A stretch of 64,000 nucleotides of DNA, taken from assembly GCA_034096865.1 (NCBI GenBank), contig JAWQFJ010020113.1, positions 77,501 through 141,500 on the forward strand. The letters run 5' to 3'. How positions within the stretch are numbered: the stretch's first letter is position 1; each line of letters opens with the position of its first letter. The notes under the pieces were generated by a model. It was given only the letters and a program-made list of their open reading frames with translations, was not told where the DNA came from and did not search any database. A program made the translations under genes and the position numbers. This DNA comes from Theodoxus fluviatilis. Its lineage: Eukaryota; Mollusca; Gastropoda; Cycloneritida; Neritidae. Below, piece after piece: positions 45,690 through 59,652 of the stretch.

Positions 45690-48584
45690 AGTTATGTGAA
45701 CATAGCAATACAGCAAATGAAAATAATAAATATGTGACTGAATATGTATTTTTAAAATGTTAGGTCACTCTATATTTTCCAAGACAAAGTCTAGAGCTTG
45801 AAAGAAATGTTTTAAGTAGAAGATTCCATTTCTTAACCAAAAGATACACCCTAAATATGTGACTTTGAGATACGCTCTGTGAACTATCACAGTTTTCATT
45901 TATTTGCTTCATTAGGTAGCGATTAAAACACTTTTTCATTCAGCATTCTCACACATGGAATAAGGTATGAAAACAATCATGAGTAAACAAACAACAACAA
46001 TAACAACAACAAATCTTAAAATGCCAACAGCACAGGCTTACAAGAGCTGATGTAAGCATTGGGTATATCATGACATGAGCGACATACACCTTTACATATG
46101 GTTATTACCTGTCATAATGCTCTGCATCGTTTGAATTGTATGAACTAATATTGTGCCATTAGGAGTAACGAATTAGTGCACAAGCAACAAAAAGCTTGGG
46201 GGAAGAGGAGGGCGTAGGAAAAATAAATACATGCTTTTCATCTTCTCACATATTCATAATGACAGCATAGATTATTTGAAACGGTTTCACATTACATAGG
46301 AGTTAATTGAAAAATCTATGCTACCTAAGGGTTTCCTTTATATACAAAAATCTTTGATATTCTGTTGTTTTGCGTGTTACTGTAAAACTCACAATCAGTT
46401 TTCATTAGATAAATGATAAGCATCAAGTCTTACACTTTGCAGGGGGAAAAACGTTTAATTCATATTAACTATGACAAATTCATGTCCTGTACATACATGG
46501 TCTTTCAAGGGCAGTTAAAATAATTATACTAAAATCCAGAACATTTGTGTGCATGCATGCACATGTGTGAGTGTGCATGCTTACGTATGCTAATGAATAA
46601 TAATAATTTGTGCATGTGTGTAATGTGTGTGTGCATGTGTGTGTGTTTGTATACATTTGTTTCTGTGAGTGCATATTTGTCTGGTGCATCAAGGTTCATA
46701 CGAGTCTATGTACAGTCATACATTTGCAAATGCATGAGACTTTGAAAATTAATATTCACGTTTGCATATATAATAAGTACATGTGCGTATATCTCAGCAT
46801 GTGCTTGTTGTCATGTTTGTGCCCTTATAATAATGGTAGACAGCACCTTAAGCAGCTTCCATTTTATTTGTGTGTAAGATCCAACGTGCGTGTAAGCGTA
46901 TTTGAAAATGTTCGCATATATTTTCGTGTGCATCTTGTTTTTACGTGTGCTTGAATATGGCAACTTGCAACAAGCCTGAGAAGGGAGGGAACTGAAGAGG
47001 GATGCAAGGAAAGAGTTATCTCCCTGAAAAGAACAAGCCAGCCCACCAGGTGGCACTTGAGGGAGACATCAGCCAGCACCTTCACCATGGAATGACGATG
47101 GGAAGGAGGTGCAGGAAAGGAGAGTACAGGGGAAGACCTCTACAGATGGATTAGTCAGATGAAAACTGACAGCCCTTGGCCCGTATTGTCAAGGTGTGAC
47201 ACCTTCGTCTGTGCTGAAGGCTCTGCGGAGCAGTGGGTTTTCACTGCCATTGCACACATACTTCACGTACGACAAGTGAGCGCGAGCACAGCTGTGAAGA
47301 AAAGGGAGGCTGATGGTCAAAACCTGGGGTTGGGTCATCACCAGTCAGGGCAGTGCTTGTAAACTATTACCCTTCTCTTCTCCATCCAATGCAAATGACC
47401 ATGTTTGATGATTATGATATAAAACTGGTAAACACTAAGTGAGGCTAATTTTGAACGTGTGTGCGGTCTCTCTATGAAGATGAGTTTTGATATGATATAA
47501 AGACGAATAGTGACGTCATCCTTAGTCTTTCAACATGGATGCTGCTTTGCCTGAAATATGTATGCATTATCAAACCTCACATAGATGGAATGAACATCTA
47601 TACATTACGGATTCATGTTGAGAGTACTGGAGGTAAAAAACTAGTTAAATAATCATATTGCTAAATGTGCGCACTCCTGATAAAATAAAGACCACAAACA
47701 AATTCACCTTGGTGATGGGAAAAATTATTTTTAAATGTGATGTCTGCAATACAGTGAATATGTTGACGAAAGTTTTGACTATCACAACAACAATTGATGC
47801 GCCTGTTGTCTTCCAGGATTAAGCAACAGCAGACCAATGGTCAGTTTAGGCAAATCATGCATGCTGAAGTGAGGATGATGATATAAATCAAATGCAATTT
47901 TACTGCATTTTTTACATCTCCCAATCTGTAGTCCATCAATGCAGTTTCATGCATTTTTCTCTATCAAGTAGGGTTTCCAGATATAAATTTTTTTCTCTCT
48001 CTTTGGCAAGGTACACGATGATATGAATAAGCAGAAAGAATAGAGGAGAGGGAGGAGCAGGGAAACTTCTCAAGTACCAACAGCAAGGCAGTGGGCAAGG
48101 CATGCAGGGTCCATGCATGCAAGTACAGACAACATACACGTTTGCATGACTAGGTTTTCAGCACTCACTGCCATTCCTGATAGCATTACCTCTGCCAAGT
48201 TGAGTTGTTTATTGACAGATTACACTAATGATCTTAAAACATTCTTATCCAACAGTTGTAGAACACAAGACATCCCCAAATCAGGTCAGATCTTGTCAAA
48301 ACAACCAAGACAACAAACACTCTTTTTTAAGCTAGAGGTTAATATTTTTTTAAGTAACTTTGTAGACAAATGAATAAAGAATTCTGCTAAATTATTACTA
48401 TGTCTATCCTAAGACTAAGAGTTTCTCATCTGACTACTAAACCTCTGCTCTACTCCATTCTACATTCTAACCATCCTCCACCACTTACTGGACACCGGAG
48501 CTGGGGACACAAAAACTCTAATATGTGCAGTGTACTACTTGGGGTGTCCACTAAGCTGCTCTACACGCCAGAACTGGGTGCTGC
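45690..48584. other. Downstream flank of the coiled-coil gene
   Basis: No other gene recognised. The part next to 48585 is the probable 3' untranslated region. 46970-47350 is GC-richer than its surroundings but has no recognised domain. A TG/TA-rich patch lies at 46545-46690. Confidence 0.45.
48208..48213 (-). terminator. Candidate polyadenylation signal
   Basis: AATAAA on the minus strand, about 370 nt after the stop codon at 48585-48587. It is the first such hexamer I notice. Its use is inferred. Confidence 0.35.
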
Positions 48585-48955
48585 TTACTTCTGTATGAGG
48601 GCATTGATGTCCTTCTGTTCTTGAGAGTCCATCATGCCTTCGCCTTCCTCAGACTCGGCATCTCTTGCGGGGGCCCCAGCGGCAGTGGCGCCACCTCCAG
48701 GGTAGTCTCCCCTGGCAGGGGACGATGACTTTTTGGAGTCAGCCCTGTCCCTCTTGTCATCACGGATCATGGGGGCACGGGGGGAGGTGTTGCCAAAGGG
48801 TCGCACCCTCGCCCCCAGACGTCCAGTGGTGAGGGAGAGGCCTGACATTCTGGGAGACCGTTGCTCCGAGGAAGAGGGCTGGTCACTGTAGCTGCGGTAT
48901 TTGGAGATGAGGGTCTTCAGACGATCACTGCCCTCTGCATCAGCAGAGTCTGGTT
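48585..48955 (-). CDS. Coiled-coil gene, exon 13 with stop codon
   Basis: 371 nt after a TTTCAAACAG acceptor. It completes a Lys codon, then codes 122 residues (PDSADAEGSDRLKTLISKYR ... DINALIQK) and TAA. Many Ser-Pro pairs suggest phosphorylation. The stop lies within AAGTAAGC, which also looks like a donor (AA/GTAAGC), so an alternative downstream end is possible. Confidence 0.82.
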
Positions 48956-50941
48956 CTGTTTGAAAGGGGTTGGATCTGGTCAATGCTGGCTCTTGTTAGT
49001 GGTGCAGCAATTTATTACTTAACATGCGAAATATCATGGTTTACTTCAAAGCAAGAGTCCTATTGCTATGGATTCAATTTCGTAAGCGTTAGTTGTACAG
49101 TTGCTTATGCAATGAAGCTTAATATGTGTACGTATGATTTTCCTGATACTGAGTCACAACATGATGCTGTTAATTGCGTTTTACATGACTGTTTTTTAAC
49201 AAGCAGCTTGAAGCTTTTTTTTCCATTATCAGAATGCATGTATCGATACAGCATTCATTCAATATAATTAAAGAATGTTACATGGAAATCATCTACACAC
49301 ATTGAAGCATGCTGAGTCCACATTCTTTATTATAGCAGCTTTCTGTAATTTATTGTCTATTTTAAATTTAATCTGCAGAAAGCATTTCTCGTTTGGTGTA
49401 GCATACTTTGCCTCCTTACAATGTTACATTAAAAGCAAAGATCAGTATGGAAACTTGTTGTCTTCATATATGTTCTTGGCTGAAATTCGTGAAAGCAACC
49501 ATTCATTTAAGGAAAATAAAACTTCTAAAACAAACCATGATGCATTTTACTAAGTCTGATAACATGCTAGGCAAGCGTAATAAATTGTTTAATAAAATGG
49601 CATTTGCAAAATCATATCAAAACAAAGCCTTTCTCTTTCAAATAGGACAAGCCCTATAAGACACGGAGATTATTTCACAATTAAGTGAAAAATGAATAAA
49701 CAACTAGTGTGGCTACTAAACAGTGACTGTATATAATCTAATCTATATCCAACAATTGCAAAAAAGCTTCAGGCAAACAAAACTGTCATAGCTACATGCC
49801 ATGCCTATAATTCTATAAATTTCACTAATAACAGAGCACTACTAAAGGGCTTTAAACTAAAATATTTGCTATGTACTTTTCTACACTGATCTATAGATAA
49901 ACTACATGCATGATGGTGCTTCTACTTCTGTTTAGAGTTTATCAAAGTAGGCATGATTGGATGCATGTTTCACATGCACAATTCTCTGCTATTGACACAT
50001 ATGCATCATCATTCAGCAGACCTCTTCACTTCGTGTCAAGCTTTCACCATGATTACAGTATTTACATATCATGAGCAATATAGGGATGGTGAAAATAAAT
50101 GTATGAAAATGCAACATCCTCCACAGCTTGAAGATATAGTGCATGGTGCACAAGAGGGAATGAAAGATCATGAAAAAAGTGAAAATAGACTGTACTTTGA
50201 GGAAACAGGAGAGATGTAACAACCAGTACTGTTACCACCGGTACTGTTAGTGTTACCACCTTGGCCACATATGTCTCCATCAAAGTTACAAAGTCATTTT
50301 GACCTGTGGGATGGACTGCACTGTTCACACAATCATTAAATTTGTTTTTATGGCTCATCCACAATTCATTTTATTCAACTGAAGAGCAGAAAAATAACTA
50401 AATCAATATGAAATACAGGATTTTGATCAAAAATAAAAATGTGTGCACACATATTGTGCATCCACACATAATCCAAATACCATTTCTTCTTACACATTTA
50501 TCTTTAACAATCACTTTCTGGTAAAATTAATCTTTTTATTTGGGACCAAGATACTTGAAACAAAGTATTTATCTGCTCATTATTCATCTGGACTTTACAT
50601 AATGTAAATGCTACTCTGATTCATACTAATGAAAAATAACAATACAAACTGAACATGAGGATAAAATTCCAAAAGTCAAGAACCTGTGAAGGCCTGTGGA
50701 TACTTACCCGAGTGTACACAAACATCTATACCAGCCTGTCCCTGTCCCCAAACCCCACCCTGCCTTCAAAATGTAAACGAGCCTGAGGATAATTTATGGG
50801 ACTTATCTATAAGGCGCTCTCTAAGGCATTCTGGTACTCAGATATATTTTTTGTGTGTGGTAAAATCTGGTGAACACCAGAAAGTAGGATAAAGTGGCAG
50901 TGAATCCACCTAGGCCTGGCATCTCATCTATGACTGCAAAC

Positions 50942-50972
<31 letters not shown>

Positions 50973-52808
50973 CTGTATCTTCATCAACATCATTACTCCT
51001 GCAGTTATCATCAAAGTCATCAGTGCATGACAGATGTGACACATAATTTCTTCCAAGCCCCTCTGCATAAAAGCACACGTTTTGGAAGATACAAAGGTAC
51101 ATCACATGAATGGAGCCACTTGATGTCTGTAAATCATTTTATCATTAATATTTGAATGTATTTTCTTATCATCGTAAAAATTTGGTGTATTCCGTTTACA
51201 TTATCTGTATATTTAGGGAGCTTGTGGTACACTTTTTTCCCCCCCAGGCAGGATCACTGACTTGTCCAAAAACATTACAAATAACTCACTCTTTACAGGT
51301 GGTTCATTTCACATGCTCATTAAAATCGCATAGCATGTGCTCAAGATTATGTTTATCTATGCACCAGGTTGCACCTCTATTTCCTGCGATAGAGTGGGTG
51401 ATTAATACTGCTGCATTTCCACGGATTCTGATACTACAACACAGAACAGAACATTCTTGTCCTCTCTGGTCTTGGTTTGCTTCTCTTCACCAAATATCGG
51501 CTATCTGTATCACCAAGCACCACACTCGTAAACGGACATAAGCAATCCAAAAATAAATGAATTTATCTTTAGGCTGGGGTTTAGATGTAGGGGTGGTGGG
51601 GATGGGAGGCACAGGGGCAGGCTGGATCAGGCTGCTACAGAGGGGAGGAGCAGAGCACGCCACCGCAGCCCAGCACAACTACTTCCACCAGGGGGAGTCG
51701 ATGGGGGCTGGATACTCACTCTGAAAGTATTGAGTCCCAAAGGAGCCGGACTGCCATTTACCTGGGTCCCGCCTGCCCCCTGAAGGAGGCTGTCTGGGCT
51801 GAGTCAGACGTCGACTGGCTGGGGACTCCACTGCCATGCTTTTGGCAGGTGTGCCCTCCTGCAAGGGGGAGGGGTGCTGGTAAAAATATGTCCTGTGATT
51901 TTGTCCTACTTCTGAACAAGTGTAACATACAGTTGAAGCAGTTCAATGCCTCCACACCACCCTAACCCACCACCACCCTTAATCGGCTAGAACCGCTGGC
52001 AGGGTTTTATGGGCCTACTTCAAGTAGCTCTGCCTGGGTGGTCCCAAGCAGCCAAAGAGGCTACCGTTGGGGGTGGGGTGGAGTGTAGTGTGGTGGGGTG
52101 GGGTGGGGTATAGTGGGGTGGGGTAGGGTGGGTAGGTGTGGGGTGAGGTGGGATGGGGTGGGGTGTGGTGTGGTGTGGTGAGATGAAATGTAGTGTAGTG
52201 TGGTGGAGTAAGGTGGGGTGGGGTGGGGTGGGGTGGGGTGGGGTTGGGTGGGGTGGGGTGGGGTGGGGTGGGGTGGGGTGGGGTGGGGTGGGGTGAGGTA
52301 AGGTGTGGTGGGGTGGGATGGGGTGGGGTAGGGCGAGGTGAGGTGAAGCATTGGGATAATGTGATGTCATTCAGATCCATTAGTGCATTCAAACTACTCA
52401 GGATGACTGAGTCCAGCCAACATGCAACAGCAAGTTGATGACAAAACTCTGTATCCAACCCCAAGATACACCACCACATGCTTCTACATGCACTTATCTG
52501 GCTTGTTTTATTTTATCTGAGTGTGTGAATAAGTGTTAGCCAGCCTGCCATTCACCTCCTACAGAAGAAGGCAGCCACAATTCAGCTGAAAGTTCACTCA
52601 TGACTAGTTCCTCCAGCTAAGTGAATTTAAGTTCTTTTACTTAATTTTCTCTTATCTTGTCTACTGGTCATGACAGGTGTGACCGTCCAGATGTCTATCT
52701 ATCTGTCCACTTATTCATTTGTCAATCTGATCTTTCACCTGTTCATCCCACTATCGGTCTTTCTGCTTTGGTGTGAGAAGAAGAAAGCAGATTTATTATG
52801 GGCTACAC

Positions 52809-52882
<74 letters not shown>

Positions 52883-55800
52883 TTTGGGGGAGCAGATTTA
52901 TTTTTAAAACAAAATCATTTGTAAATGTGTTATCAAAAGCAAAAGCAAGGTCATCAAGGAAGTTGTGATACTAAATATGTGTAATGTCAGGTCTGTGCTC
53001 TACCTCATTCTGTACTATCTGTATGGTTTTAATAATGTTTCAGTAATACTAGTCATAAACTGTTTTGATTTTGAAATAAAAATCAGCCATAAGCGAATTT
53101 CAAACTTCCACAACCCATTTTAGACAAACCAAAGGGTCTACATCTTCATTATATTAATGACATAAAATTTTACACTTAAGCATCATACAAGTATTTGACC
53201 TGAAATGGTAAAATGTTGTGAAATGATTTGCACTCTTCATTTAACATAATGAAATACTTACACTTTTTTTACGGATTGCTTCTTCCAATTCATCTTTCAA
53301 GGTTTCTGAAAATGTATGTAAAATGCAACAATGAGAAAAGGTAACCACTACAAGTAGCATGATAAAGAGGACAATAACAAACCTAGATCAATAGGGAAGG
53401 TAACTTGTAAATAAAAATCCAACATCATCATTACATCAGTGTGACAAATACTTGCAAATGTTCACAAGCTTTTAAAAATTGTACTGAAAATATAGGTTGC
53501 CCTTACTGATGTAATGACGAAAACATACTCACCAACCAGGGGTCTGTTAAAGGAAAAAGGAAGAAAGAGCAAGCGTCAGTAATGAACACCCTTTTCATGC
53601 AAAAAGGACAGAGAACACAAAGCCATATCTAAAAAATCTTGAAATTTATTCCACTCTAAAACTTTCGATATGTATTATTAAATGCTACATACACATCATC
53701 AAATTTGTGCGGAAATATAGTTCAGTTAATTAATTATCTGTAATGATATCACACTTGGCAGCACACATTAATACTTTAAAATGTTTTTACCTTGTAAGAT
53801 AAACATATATTATTAGATCCAAACATTTTCGGTATTTTCTGTTGTTGCTTCTGACACGTTTAATCAACATTCACAACATTTATTCGGAAAACACCAACTG
53901 TCACATATTGTAAGCTCACTCCTCAGTCAAGTAAGGCAGGCAGAGTTGCTTCCCTTGATACGTTTTCCTGGCCCACAACTTACAGGGTTGGTTTGTTTTC
54001 CGCTCTTTGCGAGTCCCGCAGCTCCTCGACACTCCTCGTCAGAGACTTGTTCTGATCCTCCAGGTTCTCCAGCAGCTGCTTCAATCCAGCCATGGCCTTG
54101 TCTCTGTAAATCAAGGGAGGTAGAAGTGCGTGTGACGCTGACAGTCACAAAGCAACACTAGTGTTATCTACGGATAAATACCACAGGCACAGACGTCACT
54201 GTTACCTGGCTGCCAACCATATGGCTGTGGGACTGCCAAAGAAAAGTATTTCAACATTGCAGACGTGAAGGTTTGTAATACTAGTTGAATTCGATAATCA
54301 TATATGCACTTTAACAGAAGAGCACATGCATCCTCAGCTGGGAAGAAACAACGGTAATGATTATTTATTTTTAAAACTGTTTCAAACAAGAAGTTGCCAT
54401 TTCATCAGGATAAAAAAAAATCACACCATCTCTTTGGAAGAATTTGAAAATACACATGTTATTGAAAGAGGAGTATGATTCATATTTAATTTAACTGCAA
54501 GCTCCCATTTCTTTAGAGTAACATTAATCAAAACCTATTTCATAAAAAAGTTAATGCACAGCATGAAACGTGGTCAAAAGAAATACAGGAGGACAGGAGC
54601 AAAGGAGAGCATTGCTGTACCTGCACTCAATCTGTTCCTGTGAAGTCTTGAGCTGTGTCTCCAGTCCCTCTATGGCCTGGTCCTTGCTCTCAATCTCGCC
54701 CATCAGCTCATGCAGCTTGTCTTTCACCTGCACCAGCTCTGAGCTCACGTCCTCCAGTGACTCCTGTACACCCACCACCACCACTCAGCCTTCGTCTCTG
54801 TTTTGAGTCTCATTAAAAAGTTTCATAGACGCAACGTTTTCCCCCAAATCTATTAGGGTTTTCATCTGAGTCATATACCGCATCGATGTAAAAATGTTAT
54901 TTAAGTTTTGCTAAGTGAGATGTTCTTATAATTAGAAACATATAATACATTCTTCCAGCTGTCACTTAAAAGATAATAAGCGAATGTGAAAGTATATGTC
55001 CATTGAAATGCACAGATTACGATTCAGTGCTGTTAGAATTTATTACAGCACACCAGCCAAGAGAAAGCTGCCATCAAATGCAATCTTTCCAACTACCGTC
55101 AATTGTTTAAAGAGCTCCAAGTGCTTTAGAAGTTATAATGTTTTAACATGAAAGAAAGTGTACAATGTTGTCACCTTTCCACTGAGGATGCTATCTAAAG
55201 CAAACTTCTGTTAATATGCTTACTCCTCACTATCCTACTTTAAATCTCCTCTTCAAATCATCCGTGATTGGCCAATACAAAGAATAAATCCTTTCATTTT
55301 CATTGTATGTAATACATCAATGATTATTAGTGGTTTCGTGCAAGGAGAACTTTTCACAATAACAATGCATGTTATGATCACTTGTTAATAATTAAGGAGA
55401 GTGTGTATCTTAAAAATGCACAAAGGAACTTGAAAACTTCTTCCACCATTGAAATTACTAATTGGAAATCCTTTCCCCTCAGTCAGAGTGATGTGATGGT
55501 ATTAAAAACACACTGCACACCATCAGATACACATGAACATCACTCAGTACAGTAAGCACAGACCATCCCTAAGTAGCAGATTTCCTGCAGTCCAACACCA
55601 GTAACCAGTTCTACAGTTCCCTTCGTGTCAGTACTGACAACCCTTTCCCACAATGCTGCACATAAAGTATCAACACGAACATCACACAGTACATGCAGCA
55701 ACAACTAAAGTGGAGTAATGGTAGCTCCTTGCACAAGACCATTAGAAGTAAAGTTCCACACCAATTGGCAAGCATGAGAAACACCATCCCACACAGTGAG

Positions 55801-57222
55801 GCAGACTTTGCACACAGTCTATGCATGGCAGTACCCTGATCTTTGAAGGCGTTTTCATCCTTTCCTCATCAAGATCCTAAATATCAGAAGCAGTTAAACG
55901 CCATGAGCTTGCCTATTAGGGAAGGTATGTGCGTACAAGTAATCTGTATTATTATATTATTATTTATTACAGTACACATCTTCATATGTCCCAATAAACA
56001 TCTCTCAAAGATCATAATATGACAATTATCTGTAAAAGCAATGATGTACCGTATCTAAAAACGGACTAAAGGACATTGATATTCTGAAAAAGTCGAATGT
56101 TACTATTTTGTCATGTCACTGAATATTAACAATAAATCTTTGCATTTGTCAAGTCAGAACGTATTTGATATCATGCATTGTCACTTGAGAATAATCAGTA
56201 AAACATGTCAACCTCCACTGTCTCAAGTACAGTTATTTTCACATTTAAAACCAAAAAGCCCAGCTTCCATTAACTTGAGGACACCACATGATTAGAAAAG
56301 CGTTGGACACAAAGCCACCGAGTCTCTCAGACAACTCAACTTCATCACTGACAGTTTTCCTTGAAGCCAAAGTTTATATGAGAGGAGGCACGCTTTCCAG
56401 ACCCATTTCCAGTCACAGACAGAGGGGCTGCAGTTGCTGCTTACCTCATTCAGTGACTTGATCGTCTTCTCCTTCTCCCGGCACTCCGCCTCTGACTTGT
56501 TCAGCTTCTCTGTCAGTGTATGTACCTTCCTCTCCAGGTCGCTGACCAGCACCGTGTCTGCCTCTGAGTATCTGGAGTGGACGAATTATGGATTTAATGG
56601 AGGGAGTGATATAATTGATGGATAGATGGACGCATGGATGAATGGACGGATGAATGGATGTATGGACGGATGAATGGATGAATCAATGGATGCATGGACC
56701 AATCAATGCATGGGTGGATAGATAGACGGGTTTGGTAGGATGGTTGAAATTTGCTAGAAGGTTGTTGGGTGGTCAGGTGGACGGAGGGAAGGCGGAAGGA
56801 AAAGTTGGATAGACAGATAGGCTGATAGACAGATGAATGAATGGATCGATGAAACAATGGACGGCAAGGAGAACCCATGATGATGAACAGAAGAATGGAA
56901 ACTGCAAATGGATGTGTTTTGTTGACCTAAAATAAACATCATGCATTTTTTTTTATTCCCAAGACGGAGCATGCACAAAGTAAAATTATGAGTGAGCTCT
57001 GAACTCACTTTTTCTCCGTGGTGTCCATGCGTCTACGCGTTTCTATGACTTCCTGTCTGGCTTTGCTGGCTTCCTCCTCAGCTCTTCTTTTGCTCCCCTC
57101 TGTCAGGTTCAGTTGTCCATTCAGCAAAGTCACCTTCTTCTCCAGGGCGACCTTCTGCTTCCTCACTGTGACCAGCTCCTCTGAGTCTGTGGGGTACAAA
57201 GACATAGGGGAGAAAGGTTAAG

Positions 57223-57291
<69 letters not shown>

Positions 57292-59576
57292 TTCATCATC
57301 ATCATCACCATCATCACAATTGTCATCGTCATTGTCGTCCTCATCTTTACTTTGGGTGAGATTACTCCTTGGTAGCGGGACCCAGCCTTAGGAACAAACT
57401 TCTTTGATCACCCAAGTCGTTTGACTCTAGTCTTAATCATAATGTATCTGAGAAAAATCTCTTCAACACCTAACATTTTCACATACGTAATCATTGAATA
57501 AGATCTGTTGTTTTCTGTAGACTGATTATGTGAAGTTAGGAGAGGAGCTATTTGAAAAATCATTATTTTCCTGTTTGGATTCAACAAAATTGGTCCAAAG
57601 TGACTTATAGCACTAGGAGGCAAGCAATTCTAGTATATGTATAGTCACTAGTTTTAATAAAAAGGTAGCCACTATTAATAAACAAAGATAATTGAGGGAG
57701 TTCCATGAGTGAAATTTGATAGCTATTCCTCCAAATGACCAAAACGTAAAGTTAGACCACCAACGGCAGTACATATCCATATTCGTCTCACTGTTTGCAT
57801 ACATATGATATTATATGAAATACACGACTTGTTTATGACTGAGAACAATGACAGTACAGGCAAGACATTTTGTAGCAGGCGCTGATGCCTCTAGATACAG
57901 TTATAAATGGCCAAACTTCCTGAGTCCCTGTAGACACCAACCTCTTCCCAGCGTGCTGCTCTGCTGTCTGTATTCCGTCAGTGTTCTCTGGTGCTTGTCG
58001 TCCAGCTCTTCATACTCCTCCTTCAGTCGATCGAACTTGACTGTCAGGGTATTGTAGTCTTGCCGCATCCTGTCACAGACCATGCAATAACAGACGTTGT
58101 CTACATGGCAAAACAATAAAATTGGTATGTGCAGTCTCTAGGTCAGACTGACTTCTTTCCAGCTATTATACCACAGGAGCACTGACCTTAAGACTGTAGG
58201 TGTGTGCTACATGTAGGAGTTGTAACATCTGATGTCAATTTAAAATGCTGATTTTCACAGGAGATTATTGGAAAAGATTCAGCCACAAATAAATGATATT
58301 GTAAAAGAATTCATGTCTATGTAAAACGCGACTGACGTTCCCCATCAGCAATACATCTTGTAAGTGAAATGAAGAAGGTAATCTAGTGTACTACATGAGA
58401 TCTCTTAGTAGGCCTAAGAAATTTTGCAGAGCACCTTAGCAACAAAAGACACTGCGCAACTACTGCCGCGTGATGAACTAGTCATTTTAAGAACTCGTGT
58501 TTGTATCCATTAGAGTTGCTTTTTCTAGAAAATGATAGAAGGAGAGATTGATATCAGTGCCTCCATCTGGGGTACTTACACCAAAGACCTTTGCTTACAC
58601 TATTGATATGACTGAAATCGAAAGTAAGAAAGTTACCTCTCTGTTTCATGTTTCCCAGAGCCTTCCACTTCATCCAGTGTTCGTTTCAGTTTGGAATTCT
58701 CCTGTAATTAATACAATATGAATCAAAGAACACATCAGTCATTGAGACATGACAAACCACACATAACATAGATCAGCAAAACTCGCGCCTCTGCATGGCA
58801 ACAGCAATTCTAATTCAGTTTTTAGACGGTTAAAATGAAAGAGAACGGAAGAGAAAATGCATTTCCTCCATGACTTGTGAACATTTTAACATAATCATTA
58901 TATGAATAACTGATTAAATTTCATATATGATCCATTAATGAATTATACTTTTAAAAACTCATGTTGACATCCTACGAATGATTTGTTACTAAGAATCAAA
59001 ATTTTCATTTAAGTTAGTAAAGCTGAACACTTATTTCCGGTCTGGTTGTCCAGTTATCATAAACTGTCCAGATGATTTTTAAGACTAAAATTAATACATA
59101 ATCATCTAATGTTACCATCAAGGTTACAAGGGAACACTGCTCTTTGTGAGCAATGCTCTATGCGACTATACAGTATTGTAGTGGAAATAACAGTCGACAA
59201 AGGTTTTCACATACCAATAAAACTTTGTCTTACCACATCAAGTGGCAATAAGACAAACCTGCTCTACAATTTCCAGTTTTTCTGACATGACGTTGTTGAT
59301 TTCCCGAAGTTGTCTGTTGGCCTCTCGCATCTCGTCTATCTTGGCCTCCAGCTCCTCCATCACGGGCTGTTTGTAGACCAGCTCACTGTTCTTCTGGCAA
59401 GTACACGTCAGCATAGACGGTGCTAGTGAAATTAAGAGTGGTGGAGGTGATAGAAGATGTGTTCATTGAGCTAGTGGTTCTGCATGGTGACAAGGTTGCA
59501 TGGTGAATAAAAAGTTCAGCGCAATGATTGTGATAGTGGGACAGGCAGTGCAGATGGCAGCGGTCGTTTAATTAAA

Positions 59577-59652
<76 letters not shown>

